NCBI GenBank assembly: GCA_003167415.1
Contig: PMTF01000022.1
Coordinates: 1-64,000, forward strand
DNA from: Acidimicrobiaceae bacterium
GTDB lineage: Bacteria; Actinomycetota; Acidimicrobiia; Acidimicrobiales; RAAP-2
Direction of reading: 5' to 3'
Length of the DNA stretch: 64,000 nucleotides
Under the pieces are notes generated by a model, which saw only the letters and a program-made list of their open reading frames with translations, had not been told where the DNA came from and made no database searches. Below, in pieces: positions 9,551 to 18,387 of this stretch. The translations under genes and the position numbers were made by a program. Every line of letters begins with the position of its first letter. Positions within the stretch are counted from its first letter, which is position 1.

Positions 9551-11391
9551 TACTCAACCGTCACGGTCTTGGCGAGGTTCCGCGGCCGGTCGACGTTTCG
9601 ACCAAGTCCACGCGCCACGGCGTACGCGAACATCTGTAGCGAAATGACGTCGACCATCGGCGTGAACATCGGTTCGGTCGCGGGTACGCGCAGCACGAAG
9701 TCGGCGACCGATTCGATGAGCTCGTCGTCGTCGGTTGCGACGGCGACCACGCTCGCGCCGCGGGCCTTCACCTCCGAGAGGTTGGAGAGCATCTTCTCGT
9801 GCATGGCCGGGTCGGTCGCGATGGCGATGACGACCACGCCCGGTTCGATCAACGCCAACGGACCGTGCTTCAGTTCGCCGCCGGGATAGCCCTCGGCGTG
9901 CAGGTACGTCAGTTCCTTCAGTTTCAAAGCACCTTCGAGCGCCGTCGGAAAACCGACGTGGCGGCCGATGAAGAAGAAGTCGTGCGCGCCCATCAGTTCC
10001 TTCGCGACGAGCTCCACGCTCTCGCGACGATCGAGCACGGTCTGTACTTGGGAACTGACCGCGCCGAGACCCTGGAACAGTCCGTCGATCTCGGACTCGG
10101 GCAGCGTGCCGCGAAGCTGCGCGAGCCGCAGCGCCAATAGTTCCAACGCCGCGACCTGGGCCACGAAGGCCTTGGTCGAGGCGACCGAGACTTCGAGACC
10201 GGCGCGGGTGTAGATCACGGCGTCCGCCTCTCGCGCCATCGAAGAGTCAACGATGTTCGAGATGGCGACCACGTGCGCGCCCCGGCGCTGGGCCTCTCGA
10301 GTGGCCTGGATGGTGTCGATGGTCTCGCCACTCTGGGAGACCCCGATCACCAACGTGCCCACCTCGACGATGGGGTCGCGGTAGCGGTACTCGCTCGAGA
10401 TGTCGACGTCCACGCCGAGACGGGCCCATTTTTCGATGGCGTACTTGGCGATCAGCGCCGAGTGGTACGACGTGCCGGCCGCCACCAGACAGACGCGCTT
10501 CACCTCGCGCAGCTCGTCGTCGCCGATGCGCATCTCGTCGAAGTTGATGGTGCCGTCCTTGCGTCGGCGATCCAACAACGTCGAACGGATTGCGGTGGGC
10601 TGCTCGTTGATCTCCTTGGACATGAAGTCGTCGTGGCCACCTTTCTCGGCGGTCTCCAGGTCCCAATCGATCGACAGTTGGTGGAGGCGAACCGGCGCGC
10701 CCTCGAGGTCGATGGCGCGAAAGCCTTCCGGCCCCAGGCGAACGATCTCGTCGTCGTTGACGGCGTAAAAGGCCGACGCCCGGTCGAGGATCGCCGGCAC
10801 GTCGCTCGCCAAGTACGTCGCACCGGGCGCCGTTCCCACCACGAGTGGCGAGATTCGCCGCGCGGCGACGATGACGTTCGGTTCGGTCGCGTCCATCGCG
10901 GCGAGCGCGAACGCCCCTCGCACCACCAAAAGGCTCTGGCGAACGGCCTCCATGAGTTCGAGTCCCTGGGAACGGAACTCTTCAATCAAGTGCGCCAGAA
11001 CCTCGGAGTCAGTGACCGACGTGAACATGTGACCGCGCTTTTCCAGGTCCTCTCGCAGTTCCGTGTGGTTCTCGATGATGCCGTTGTGGATGATGGCGAT
11101 ATTGCCCGAGCAGTCCAGGTGCGGGTGAGCGTTGACGGCCTCGGGTGCGCCGTGCGTGGCCCAACGGGTGTGGCCGATGCCGGAGGTGAATCCCTTGGGG
11201 GCGTCGAGACACTCTTTTTTTAAGGCCGTGACCGATTCGGTGCCCGAAGCCGTGCGGGCCCGCCAGGTTTCGCCGGCGCGCACCAGGGCAATACCGGCTG
11301 AGTCGTAGCCGCGGTACTCCAAGCGCGTCAGGCCCTCGAGCAGCGTCGCCAGCGTGTCGTCGGATCCTACGACCCCGATAATGCCGCACAT
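9550..11391 (-). CDS. glmS: Glutamine-fructose-6-phosphate aminotransferase
   Basis: GlmS makes glucosamine 6-phosphate, the first step to UDP-GlcNAc. Its 613 residues comprise an N-terminal glutaminase domain (catalytic C2 in MCGIIGVVG, then RGYDSAG and GHTRWATHG) and two SIS domains (CLVAAGTSYHSAL, GVSQSGETIDT), ending in the family motif NLAKTVTVE. It follows glmM by 44 bases. I see no glmS ribozyme-like leader in that gap, as expected outside Firmicutes. Confidence 0.97.
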   Translation of the reverse strand: MCGIIGVVGSDDTLATLLEGLTRLEYRGYDSAGIALVRAGETWRARTASGTESVTALKKECLDAPKGFTSGIGHTRWATHGAPEAVNAHPHLDCSGNIAIIHNGIIENHTELREDLEKRGHMFTSVTDSEVLAHLIEEFRSQGLELMEAVRQSLLVVRGAFALAAMDATEPNVIVAARRISPLVVGTAPGATYLASDVPAILDRASAFYAVNDDEIVRLGPEGFRAIDLEGAPVRLHQLSIDWDLETAEKGGHDDFMSKEINEQPTAIRSTLLDRRRKDGTINFDEMRIGDDELREVKRVCLVAAGTSYHSALIAKYAIEKWARLGVDVDISSEYRYRDPIVEVGTLVIGVSQSGETIDTIQATREAQRRGAHVVAISNIVDSSMAREADAVIYTRAGLEVSVASTKAFVAQVAALELLALRLAQLRGTLPESEIDGLFQGLGAVSSQVQTVLDRRESVELVAKELMGAHDFFFIGRHVGFPTALEGALKLKELTYLHAEGYPGGELKHGPLALIEPGVVVIAIATDPAMHEKMLSNLSEVKARGASVVAVATDDDELIESVADFVLRVPATEPMFTPMVDVISLQMFAYAVARGLGRNVDRPRNLAKTVTVE

Positions 11392-11435
11392 AGAACCAGC
11401 CTACTCGGGCCATTTTTGACCTCTTCGAGCGATGA

Positions 11436-12731
11436 TTACGCGAGGAAGAAGTTTTGGATCCGCTGCGAGAAGTCGTTCACGAAATCCTCGTCCAACGCTT
11501 CGATCATCACGCGCACCACCGGTTCCGTGCCCGACGGTCGAATGAGAAGTCGCACGTCGTCGATCTCGATGCCGTAGTTCTTTCGAATCTCTTCGAACAT
11601 TTCAAGCACCGCGCCGTCGTCATAGTCGTCGCGCGCGACGTTGATCAGACGTTGCGGCACGCGCAGCCACACCGCGTCGGCCAGCTCGGCCAGCGGCCCG
11701 CGACGCACGATGAGGTCGGCGAGCATCAGACCGGTCAACTGTCCGTCACCGGTCGGGGCGAGCGAACGAAAGATGAGGTGCCCGGACTGTTCACCGCCGA
11801 AGGGCCACTCCTTCTCCTCCAACTCAATCAAGACGTTGCGGTCGCCGACGTCGGTTTCGACGACGGCGATTCCGGCGTCGGCCATCGAGCGATGCAGACC
11901 CAAGTTGCTCATCGAGGTGACGACCAGCCCCCCGCCCAGGGCGTTGCGTTCGAAGAAGTCGCGCGCGAAGAGGATCATGAGGTCGTCGCCGTCGCGAACC
12001 CGTCCTCCGGCGTCCACGGCGATGAGGCGATCGGCGTCGCCGTCGAAAGCGAGGCCGAGGTCGGCGTGCAGCTCCAGTACGTGCGCTATGAGGTCTTCGA
12101 TGTGGGTCGAGCCGCAGTTCTCGTTGATGTTGCGACCGTCGGGTTGGTCGTGGAACGTCGTGATGCGTGCGCCGGTCGATTCAAAAATTTCGTGCGCGAC
12201 GTGACTGGCCGCGCCGTTGGCGCAGTCGAGCACGATGTGCAGTGACGACAAGTCGGTCGGCACGAGTGAGCGCAGGTGGTGCGCGTAGTCGTGCTCGGCC
12301 GATTGGTCAACCGCAAACTCGCCAAAGGTGTCGCTGGCGGCCGACGCGGCAACGTCCAACGCTTCGGCTACGGCCCGTTCGGTTGCGTAGTCGAGCTTGC
12401 CGCCACCGAGTCCGAGAACCTTCAGACCGTTGTCGTAGTAGGGATTGTGCGAGGCCGACACGACGACGCCGACGCCGACGCGCTGTTGGGCGATCACCGC
12501 GACACCGGGCGTCGTGAAGTAACCGAGGTTGATGCCGTGCGCGCCACCGTCGCGCAGTCCGGCGAGGACGGCCCTCGCTAAGAGCGGTGAACTCTCGCGC
12601 GTGTCGTAGCCGACGAAGACGTCGGCGCTGAAGACTGCGGCGACGGCGCGTCCCAGCCGGTAGGCCAGGTCTTCGGTGATTTGGTCGGAGGCTCGCCCAC
12701 GAATGCCATCCGTGCCGAATTGCACGGTCAT
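11436..12731 (-). CDS. glmM: Phosphoglucosamine mutase
   Basis: GlmM converts glucosamine 6-phosphate to glucosamine 1-phosphate for UDP-GlcNAc synthesis. I start it at ATG 12731 (MTVQFGTDGIRG), the canonical N-terminus, rather than the longer frame that runs into rpsI. The 431 residues include the phosphoserine loop SASHNP (catalytic S94), the metal loop DGDADR and the C-terminal RPSGTEPVVRVMIE phosphate-binding motif. It lies four bases after the rpsI stop and directly before glmS, so consecutive pathway steps are neighbours. Confidence 0.97.
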   Translation of the reverse strand: MTVQFGTDGIRGRASDQITEDLAYRLGRAVAAVFSADVFVGYDTRESSPLLARAVLAGLRDGGAHGINLGYFTTPGVAVIAQQRVGVGVVVSASHNPYYDNGLKVLGLGGGKLDYATERAVAEALDVAASAASDTFGEFAVDQSAEHDYAHHLRSLVPTDLSSLHIVLDCANGAASHVAHEIFESTGARITTFHDQPDGRNINENCGSTHIEDLIAHVLELHADLGLAFDGDADRLIAVDAGGRVRDGDDLMILFARDFFERNALGGGLVVTSMSNLGLHRSMADAGIAVVETDVGDRNVLIELEEKEWPFGGEQSGHLIFRSLAPTGDGQLTGLMLADLIVRRGPLAELADAVWLRVPQRLINVARDDYDDGAVLEMFEEIRKNYGIEIDDVRLLIRPSGTEPVVRVMIEALDEDFVNDFSQRIQNFFLA

Positions 12732-12735
12732 GCGA

Positions 12736-13128
12736 CTACCGCTTCGAGTACTGGGGAGCCTTGCGCGCCTTCTTGAGACCGTACTTCTTGGTCTCTTTCT
12801 TGCGCGAGTCACGAGTGAGGAGGCCGGCCTTCTTCAGGGCCGGGCGAACGGCCTCGTCGATCACGAGGAGGGAACGCGAAATGCCGAGACGGAGCGCGCC
12901 GGCCTGTCCGGCGATGCCGCCGCCTTCAATGGTGGCGTCGATGTCGTAGGTCTGTTGGGCGTCGATGAGGCGAAGCGGCTCCATCACCATCTGACGGTGC
13001 GTCGCCGAGGTGAAGTAGTTGTCGAAGGCCCGACTGTTGATCGTGATGGTGCCGGTGCCGGGGCGAAGGCGCACGCGAGCGACGGCCTCTTTGCGGCGGC
13101 CGGTCGTCTGGGTGAGTGGTGATGACAC
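12736..13128 (-). CDS. rpsI: 30S ribosomal protein S9
   Basis: S9 binds 16S rRNA in the small-subunit head, and its C-terminal tail reaches the P-site tRNA. The 130-residue product begins at GTG 13128, preceded by AAGGAG seven bases upstream; the longer frame overlaps rplM and is not used. [10 protein letters not shown] is near the N-terminus and the basic tail ends KAPQYSKR, with the invariant terminal arginine. rplM is immediately upstream, the standard L13-S9 operon. Confidence 0.96.
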   Translation of the reverse strand: MSSPLTQTTGRRKEAVARVRLRPGTGTITINSRAFDNYFTSATHRQMVMEPLRLIDAQQTYDIDATIEGGGIAGQAGALRLGISRSLLVIDEAVRPALKKAGLLTRDSRKKETKKYGLKKARKAPQYSKR

Positions 13129-13138
13129 GTCGTTCTCC

Positions 13139-13585
13139 TTAACCGCGGCGGATGGCCGAAGCGTCGTACTGCGTAGGTGTTTGGGCGGCGTGCGGGTGCT
13201 CGGCGCCGGCGTAGACGAAGAGCTTGCCCATGATCTCACGGCCCAGGCGGTTCTTGGGAACCATGCCCTTCACCGCGTCGAAGACCAACTTGACGGGGTC
13301 CTCGTCGAGCAGCGTCTGCCAGGACGTCGCGCGCAGACCGCCCGGGTAGCCCGAGTGGTGATAAGCGAACTTCTGCGCGGCCTTGTTGGCCGTGAGGACC
13401 ACCTTGTCGGCGTTCACGATGATGACGTTGTCACCACAGTCGACGTGCGGGGCAAAGTACACGCGGTGCTTGCCGCGCAGCAAAGACGCAGCGACCGTCG
13501 CCAGGCGACCGAGAACGAGACCCTCGGCGTCGATGACGAGCCACTCGCGGGTGATCTCACTGACTTTTGGCGAAAATGTGCGCAC
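13139..13585 (-). CDS. rplM: 50S ribosomal protein L13
   Basis: L13 is an early-assembly protein of the large subunit. I prefer the GTG at 13585, giving [15 protein letters not shown], with GGGAAG just upstream; an ATG at 13597 would add four residues. The 148-residue protein contains [16 protein letters not shown] and [13 protein letters not shown]. It is the first gene of the rplM-rpsI-glmM operon and is preceded by a structured leader and a recognisable promoter. Confidence 0.95.
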   Translation of the reverse strand: MRTFSPKVSEITREWLVIDAEGLVLGRLATVAASLLRGKHRVYFAPHVDCGDNVIIVNADKVVLTANKAAQKFAYHHSGYPGGLRATSWQTLLDEDPVKLVFDAVKGMVPKNRLGREIMGKLFVYAGAEHPHAAQTPTQYDASAIRRG

Positions 13586-13611
13586 GGAACTTCCCATAAA
13601 CGATTGTGAAC

Positions 13612-13627
13612 GGACCAAACCGGGTCC
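13612..13627 (-). promoter_or_regulatory. Hairpin in the rplM leader
   Basis: GGACC and GGTCC form a five-base stem with a six-base loop between the promoter and the rplM start. Autogenous control of the L13-S9 operon is known in other bacteria; a role here is inference. Confidence 0.35.
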
Positions 13628-13639
13628 GAAGGACTCTTA

Positions 13640-13668
13640 AGTCTAGGAAAAATCGGCCTCCATGGCAA
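13640..13668 (-). promoter_or_regulatory. Promoter of rplM operon
   Basis: Minus strand: TTGCCA (13668-13663), 17-base spacer, TAGACT (13645-13640). This is a good primary-sigma-like promoter 55 bases before the rplM GTG. Confidence 0.65.
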
Positions 13669-13754
13669 ATCGCCAACGTCATTTTCCTCGATCGACAACT
13701 CTTGGAGGCCATATTTCTCCTCCATATTAACGATTCCACGTCAGGGTTCGACCT

Positions 13755-14108
13755 TCAGCGACGGCGCGACGTGGGCGTCCTCGAATTTTGGGCATCGCGT
13801 ACACCTTTTTCCAAAGCCGCGAGACGTCGGTCCCAGGCGCTCGCCCGTACGCTGAGCCACGCGGACGCGTGCTGCACCACGTCCGTCGAGGCGCGGTAGC
13901 GAACCTCTCGCCCGTCGCGAACGGCCACGGCGAGACCGGCGTTCGCCAGCAGTTGCAAGTGTTTCACGATGGCCTGGCGTGACACGCTCGCGTTGTCGGC
14001 GAGCTCCGTCGCCGTTCGACCTTGCGGCTGCTCTAGGAGTTGCTCGAAGAGACTTCGACGCGTGGGGTCCGAGAGAGCGGCGAAGACCACCGAGACGTCG
14101 TCACTCAT
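13755..14108 (-). CDS. ArsR-family winged-helix repressor
   Basis: This 117-residue regulator has the ArsR/SmtB layout: ALSDPTRRSLFEQL (about 11-24), a helix-turn-helix with ASVSRQAIVKHLQLL (about 40-54), and the beta wing GREVRYRAS. No metal-binding ELCVC-type motif is present, so it belongs to the non-metal group that is often encoded beside SRPBCC proteins. Its ATG overlaps the SRPBCC stop by four bases. Two identical-architecture palindromes at 14431-14448 and 14472-14489 are its likely operators. Confidence 0.88.
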   Translation of the reverse strand: MSDDVSVVFAALSDPTRRSLFEQLLEQPQGRTATELADNASVSRQAIVKHLQLLANAGLAVAVRDGREVRYRASTDVVQHASAWLSVRASAWDRRLAALEKGVRDAQNSRTPTSRRR

Positions 14109-14431
14109 CGAAGGATGAGACTCGACTGGGCCTTCACCTCAATCGGTGATTCCGAGATCGAGATCCGAGTCCCCTCGGGCGTGGGCGTCAGTTCAATCTC
14201 CACGCGCGACGGCGCGTCAGCGAACGTCGCCCAGCGATAGACGAGTCGATTCTCTTCGTCGACCTCTTCGACAATGAGATAGTGAACGTCGTCGCCCTCA
14301 CTGATCCAGCCGTCGGCGCCGGGAACGATCGGCACCTCGCCGTCGCCCAACCAGGACGGATCAATGACGTGCTTCCAGGCCTCACTCGGCGAACAGGGAA
14401 GATCCAACTCTCGGTGCACGGTATCTGTCAT
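14105..14431 (-). CDS. SRPBCC (AHSA1-like) domain protein
   Basis: This is a 108-residue START/SRPBCC-fold protein of the Activator-of-Hsp90-ATPase-like group. The family pattern is seen in the N-terminal strand (HRELDLPCSPSEAWKHV), the central DPSWLG, and the C-terminal RVEIELTPTPEGTRISI. These proteins hold a hydrophobic ligand cavity, but the ligand is unknown. It precedes and is coupled to the ArsR gene, a common pairing in which the regulator controls the pair. A TAGAGT box lies six bases before the ATG, so the mRNA may be leaderless. Confidence 0.8.
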   Translation of the reverse strand: MTDTVHRELDLPCSPSEAWKHVIDPSWLGDGEVPIVPGADGWISEGDDVHYLIVEEVDEENRLVYRWATFADAPSRVEIELTPTPEGTRISISESPIEVKAQSSLILR

Positions 14432-14448
14432 GCAACCACTCTATTGCA
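14431..14448. promoter_or_regulatory. Operator 1 (TGCAA-N8-TTGCA)
   Basis: A palindrome with arms TGCAA and TTGCA separated by eight bases. It touches the SRPBCC start codon, contains its -10 box, and overlaps the -35 box of the clpP promoter. Confidence 0.65.
14438..14443 (-). promoter_or_regulatory. Leaderless-type -10 box of the SRPBCC gene
   Basis: On the minus strand TAGAGT is followed by six bases and ATG. It lies wholly inside operator 1, so repressor binding would occlude it. Confidence 0.5.
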
Positions 14449-14472
14449 CAAACTGTCTCGCGGCGCTATAAT
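14444..14472 (+). promoter_or_regulatory. Promoter of clpP
   Basis: TTGCAC (14444-14449), 17-base spacer, TATAAT (14467-14472), a near-consensus primary-sigma promoter. It is bracketed by the two TGCAA-N8-TTGCA palindromes. Confidence 0.8.
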
Positions 14473-14489
14473 GCAACTAATTGATTGCA
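14472..14489. promoter_or_regulatory. Operator 2 (TGCAA-N8-TTGCA)
   Basis: A second palindrome with the same arms and the same eight-base gap as operator 1. It begins in the last base of the clpP -10 box and covers the expected transcription start. Both sites share the pattern TGCAAC..A.T..ATTGCAC. Confidence 0.65.
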
Positions 14490-14527
14490 CTTGAAAGCAG
14501 CGCGTTGATGGCGCGGCGAGGGGATGT

Positions 14528-15196
14528 ATGACGGAAGTTCTTCAGCGCGAGATACGACATTCGCTCGTACCGATGGTGCTCGAGGAGTCCAACCGGGGAG
14601 AGCGGGCCTTCGATATTTACTCGATGCTCCTGCGCCAGCGCATCATCTTCCTCGGACAAGAGGTCGACGATCAGGTCGCCAATCTGATCATCTCCCAGAT
14701 GCTGTATCTCGAAGCGGTCGATCGCGATCGCGACATCAGCCTTTACATCAACTCCCCCGGTGGTCTCGCCTACGGCGGCATGGCGATCTACGACGTGATT
14801 CAACACATTCGTCCCGACGTCTCGACTGTCTGCGTCGGGATGGGGATGTCCGCCGCCGCGATGGTGCTCTGCGGCGGGGCGCCCGGCAAACGGCTCGCGC
14901 TGCCGAGCGCTCGCATCATGATCCATCAGGGCAACGCCGGGACCCGCGGGGCGCCCAGCGATATGGAGATTCAGTTGCGAGAGGTCTTGTCGCTGACGAG
15001 ACGCATGGCCGAGATCATCGCTCACCACAGTGGTCGTTCCTTGGACGAAGTGATGCACGACATCGACCGCGATCATTTCATGACGGCCGAGGAGGCCGTC
15101 GCCTACGGTCTGATCGACGGCGTCATCGCGCCGCGCAGCGGACTGGGCGTCGCGATCGAATCAGTCACCCCACCTCCGAGCATCGAAGGTCAGTAA
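14528..15196 (+). CDS. clpP: ATP-dependent Clp protease proteolytic subunit
   Basis: ClpP is the serine protease barrel that degrades proteins delivered by ClpX or ClpC unfoldases. The 222 residues contain the triad S108 (GMSAAAMV), H133 (MIHQ) and D182 (DIDRDHFM). The handle-region sequence GNAGTRGAPSD differs from the common PLGGAQG form, which suggests the divergent paralogue of a ClpP1/ClpP2 set. It has its own strong promoter, flanked by putative ArsR operators, and lies apart from tig and clpX. The leader is about 50 bases with a GAGGGG ribosome site. Confidence 0.93.
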   Translation: MTEVLQREIRHSLVPMVLEESNRGERAFDIYSMLLRQRIIFLGQEVDDQVANLIISQMLYLEAVDRDRDISLYINSPGGLAYGGMAIYDVIQHIRPDVSTVCVGMGMSAAAMVLCGGAPGKRLALPSARIMIHQGNAGTRGAPSDMEIQLREVLSLTRRMAEIIAHHSGRSLDEVMHDIDRDHFMTAEEAVAYGLIDGVIAPRSGLGVAIESVTPPPSIEGQ

Positions 15197-15206
15197 ACCA
15201 GTCGTC

Positions 15207-17171
15207 TCACCAGATGGTGACGCGCGCGGCCGGTTCCAGCCACATCGCGTCCCCCTCGGTCACGTCGAAGGCGTCGTAGAACTCATCGATATTGCGAACG
15301 ATCTGGTTGCCTCGGAACTCGTTGGGAGAGTGCGGATCCAACGCGAGGAGTCGTTCTACCTCTTCCTTCTTGGACTTCTGGCGCCAGGTTTGGACCCACG
15401 CGAAGAAGAAGCGCTGGGCGCCGGTGAGCCCGTCGATCACCGGTGACTCGTCATCGCCCAGCGAAATTTGGTAGGCCTTCCAGGCAATGGCGAGACCGCC
15501 AAGGTCCCCAATATTCTCACCGACCGTCAAAGCGCCGTTCACGGTAAGACCGGGCGTCAACTCCGGAGAGAGTGCGTCGTACTGCTCGATGAGCGCCTTC
15601 GTGCGTACTTCGAAGGCGGCCCGGTCCGATGGCTCCCACCAGTCGGCCAGTCGCCCCGAGCCATCGAACTTCGATCCCTGGTCGTCGAAGCCGTGGCCGA
15701 TCTCGTGGCCGATCACCGCGCCAATGCCCCCGTAGTTGGCGGCCTCATCGCGCTCCGCGTCGAAGAAGGGAGGCTGAAGGATCGAGGCCGGGAAGACGAC
15801 TTCGTTAAAGCCGGGGTTGTAGTACGCGTTGACCATCTGGGGTGTCATGAACCATTCGTCGCGGTCAACCGGTTGACCGATCTTGGTCAGGTTGCGGATG
15901 AACTCGAACTCACTCGCTGCGCGAACGTTGGCGAGTAAATCATTCGCCTCGACGCGCAACGTCGAGTAGTCGCGCCAGCGCACCGGATAGCCGATTTTCG
16001 GTGTGAACGCATCGAGTTTCTCCAAGGCGCGACGACGCGTCGCCTCCCCCATCCATTCGAGGTCGGTGATGCTTTGTCGATAGGCCTCAACGAGGTTGGC
16101 GACTAGTACGTCCATACGGTCCTTGACCTCGGGTGGGTAGTGGCGTTCCACGTAGATCTTGCCAATCGCTTCGCCCATGGCGCCTTCGGCGAGGGCGACG
16201 GCGCGCTTCCATCGCGGACGGATCGACTCGGCTCCGGTGAGCGTGCGGCCGTAGAAGTCGAAGTGTTCGTCGACGAACTCCTTGGAAAGGTACGGCGCGT
16301 CGCCGGCCACGATCTGCCACGACAACCAGTCCTTCCAGGCGTCGAGGTTGGACTCGATGAAAAGCTCACCGAGGGCGCTGGTGAAACTGGGCTGGCGAAG
16401 TACGACCTCGTCGAAGGCGCCGACGGGCGCCTCCAGACCGTTGTGCCACACCTCGAGCGGCACGTCACCGAAGAGCTCTGAGGCCGCGGCCCACATTTTC
16501 AAGTTGTAGGTCTTCTCGCTGTCGCGCGAGTCGACGTTGTTCCAGTGACCACCAGCGATCTTCGTCTCTAGCTCGAAGATGCGTTGTGCTCGTGTGGCGG
16601 CGTCACTGACGCCGGCTAACTCGAGCATCCGTCGGAGGTGCACCACGAAGGCTTCACGAATCGGCGCGAAATGCTCTTCGCGGTAATAGCTCTCGTCGGG
16701 GAGCGAGAGTCCGCCTTGTTCCAACAGCGTGACGTAGCGCTCGGGATCGCCCGGGTCGCTGTCAACGAAGACCGCGTAAAAACCGCCGATTCCCCGCCGC
16801 TGGAGCCGGCCGATGAGGGCCAGTAGTTCATTGATCGACTGAACGGCTTCGACCTGCTCGAGGCGCTCAAGGAGCGGCCCGGCGCCGCGAGCGTTGACGC
16901 GCTCTTCGTCGAGGAAACTCGAGAAGAGGTCTCCAATCTTTCGGGCTTCACTGCCTTCAGCAGCTGTCTGCGACTCCTGGAGAATCTCGCGGATCGCCAG
17001 TTCGGCGTCGTCGGCGAGGATGTTAAAGGTGCCGTAGCGTGCCTTGTCCTCGGGAATGGCAGTCCGTTCGATCCAATCGCCGTTCACGTAGAGGAAGAGA
17101 TCGTCTTGAGGCCGAACGCTCGAAGAGAAATCGGTGGGATCGAAGCCTGAGGTGGATGGTTGTGTCGTCAC
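15207..17171 (-). CDS. M13-family zinc metallopeptidase (PepO-like)
   Basis: This is a neprilysin-like endopeptidase. I use the GTG at 17171, giving 654 residues starting MTTQPSTSGF; an ATG at 17207 would overlap truA by 26 bases. The peptidase domain has the zinc motif HEIGH (about 489-493), the third ligand in GENIGD (about 551-556) and the family substrate motif NAYYNP. The large alpha-helical N-terminal domain (VRPQDDLFLYVNGDWI onward) is present. I see no signal peptide, so it is probably cytoplasmic, as in other actinobacterial members. Confidence 0.92.
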   Translation of the reverse strand: MTTQPSTSGFDPTDFSSSVRPQDDLFLYVNGDWIERTAIPEDKARYGTFNILADDAELAIREILQESQTAAEGSEARKIGDLFSSFLDEERVNARGAGPLLERLEQVEAVQSINELLALIGRLQRRGIGGFYAVFVDSDPGDPERYVTLLEQGGLSLPDESYYREEHFAPIREAFVVHLRRMLELAGVSDAATRAQRIFELETKIAGGHWNNVDSRDSEKTYNLKMWAAASELFGDVPLEVWHNGLEAPVGAFDEVVLRQPSFTSALGELFIESNLDAWKDWLSWQIVAGDAPYLSKEFVDEHFDFYGRTLTGAESIRPRWKRAVALAEGAMGEAIGKIYVERHYPPEVKDRMDVLVANLVEAYRQSITDLEWMGEATRRRALEKLDAFTPKIGYPVRWRDYSTLRVEANDLLANVRAASEFEFIRNLTKIGQPVDRDEWFMTPQMVNAYYNPGFNEVVFPASILQPPFFDAERDEAANYGGIGAVIGHEIGHGFDDQGSKFDGSGRLADWWEPSDRAAFEVRTKALIEQYDALSPELTPGLTVNGALTVGENIGDLGGLAIAWKAYQISLGDDESPVIDGLTGAQRFFFAWVQTWRQKSKKEEVERLLALDPHSPNEFRGNQIVRNIDEFYDAFDVTEGDAMWLEPAARVTIW

Positions 17172-17181
17172 TCGCGAAAGC

Positions 17182-18060
17182 CTACCGAGCGGAATCGCCT
17201 TCGCCATCGTCGTAGCCCACGGCCACGAGCGCCAGTCCGCTGGCCGGAGCCGGTGACGGCAGGTGGTCGCGACTCAGGCTCTCCAAACGTTCAGCGATAG
17301 TCGTGTCGGGAAGTTTCCCTTGACCGATCTCGACCAACACCGAAGTGAGACAGCGCACCATGTTATGGCAGAACGATTCCGCTCGAATGGTGAACCGCAG
17401 CGTGGGCGAACCATCAGGCGTGAGATTCCACTCGTCGGCCAGTCGAACCCATCGCGCGTCAATGACGCGGCGCAACAGCGGCTCATCAGCGAGGGAGTTC
17501 GTCGGTCGCCGACAGAACGCGCGGAAATCATGCAGGCCGACGATCTCGGCGCTCACGCGATTCATGGCATCGACATCCAACGGGCCCTGGACCGACCACG
17601 ACCACTGGTCGGTCAAATTCAACGCCGGCGGTGAAGTTTCGAGGACCAGGTAGCGGTACTCGCGCCAGGTGGCGGAGAAGCGGGCGTGGAAGCCTTGTTC
17701 GACTGGACGTGCGTCCAGCACTTTGATCCGTCCTCGAAGCTGTTGGTTTAGCGAGCGCGTGAGTCGTTCAGAGTCGGGGCCGCGTTTAGTCGAGAAGAGC
17801 GTCACCGGTAAATCAACGTGGACCACTTGGGCGAAGGCGTGCACACCGGCGTCGGTGCGTCCGGCGCCAATGATTAATGGCTCCTCGATTTGCAGAGTGC
17901 TGGCTAGTGTCTCGCGCAGCACTCCGACGACGGTGGTGAACTCAGGTTGATAGGCGAAACCGGAAAACGCGTGGCCGTCGTAGGCCAGGTCCAGACGCCA
18001 ACGCTGGACGTCTAGCGGTGAATCAGACGAACTCAATGCGCGCCATCGGGGCGTTGTCAC
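17182..18060 (-). CDS. truA: tRNA pseudouridine(38-40) synthase
   Basis: TruA makes pseudouridine at positions 38-40 in the tRNA anticodon stem. The conserved loop GAGRTDAGVHAFAQ carries the catalytic aspartate. The assigned ATG at 18060 gives 292 residues and overlaps rplQ by 38 bases; a TTG at 18036 would shorten the overlap to 14. The second half shows HDFRAFCRR and SFCHNMVRCL, typical of the family. It follows rplQ, as in many bacteria. Confidence 0.94.
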   Translation of the reverse strand: MTTPRWRALSSSDSPLDVQRWRLDLAYDGHAFSGFAYQPEFTTVVGVLRETLASTLQIEEPLIIGAGRTDAGVHAFAQVVHVDLPVTLFSTKRGPDSERLTRSLNQQLRGRIKVLDARPVEQGFHARFSATWREYRYLVLETSPPALNLTDQWSWSVQGPLDVDAMNRVSAEIVGLHDFRAFCRRPTNSLADEPLLRRVIDARWVRLADEWNLTPDGSPTLRFTIRAESFCHNMVRCLTSVLVEIGQGKLPDTTIAERLESLSRDHLPSPAPASGLALVAVGYDDGEGDSAR

Positions 18061-18385
18061 CTTGGCGCGGCCCGAGCTTCAAGATTCGCGTGTAGCCGCC
18101 GGGGCGATCGCTGTAGCGCGGAGCGATCTCGGTAAAGAGCTTGTGGGTCATGTCCTTGTCGCGAATGAACGCCACGACGCGACGATTCGCGTGCACCGAT
18201 CCCTCGGGTGAGTTCTTCGCCGCGGTCACGACCTTCTCGACGATGGGACGTAGCGCCTTGGCCTTGGCCTCGGTCGTTACGATCGACTCGGCCGCGATCA
18301 TCGAAGCGACGAGGTTGCCCATCATCGCCTTCTGGTGGGCGGAGTCGCCGCCGAATCGCTTGCCTTTGGTAGGAGTACCGCGCAT
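18023..18385 (-). CDS. rplQ: 50S ribosomal protein L17
   Basis: L17 binds 23S rRNA near the exit tunnel. The 120-residue product starts MRGTPTKGKRFGGDSAHQKAM and contains TEAKAKALRPIVEKVVT, both family hallmarks. It lies two bases downstream of rpoA and ends the alpha operon proper, with truA overlapping. Confidence 0.97.
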   Translation of the reverse strand: MRGTPTKGKRFGGDSAHQKAMMGNLVASMIAAESIVTTEAKAKALRPIVEKVVTAAKNSPEGSVHANRRVVAFIRDKDMTHKLFTEIAPRYSDRPGGYTRILKLGPRQGDNAPMARIEFV

Positions 18386-18387
18386 GG

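Noticed and set aside
11392-11435. glmS ribozyme or riboswitch upstream of glmS
   Set aside because: The gap is only 44 bases between glmM and glmS and has no ribozyme core.
13129-13239. Upstream extension of S9
   Set aside because: It overlaps rplM, and GTG 13128 has an ideal ribosome site.
14477-15076. Long frame antisense to clpP
   Set aside because: Composition is a mirror of the real ClpP gene, with no conserved motif.
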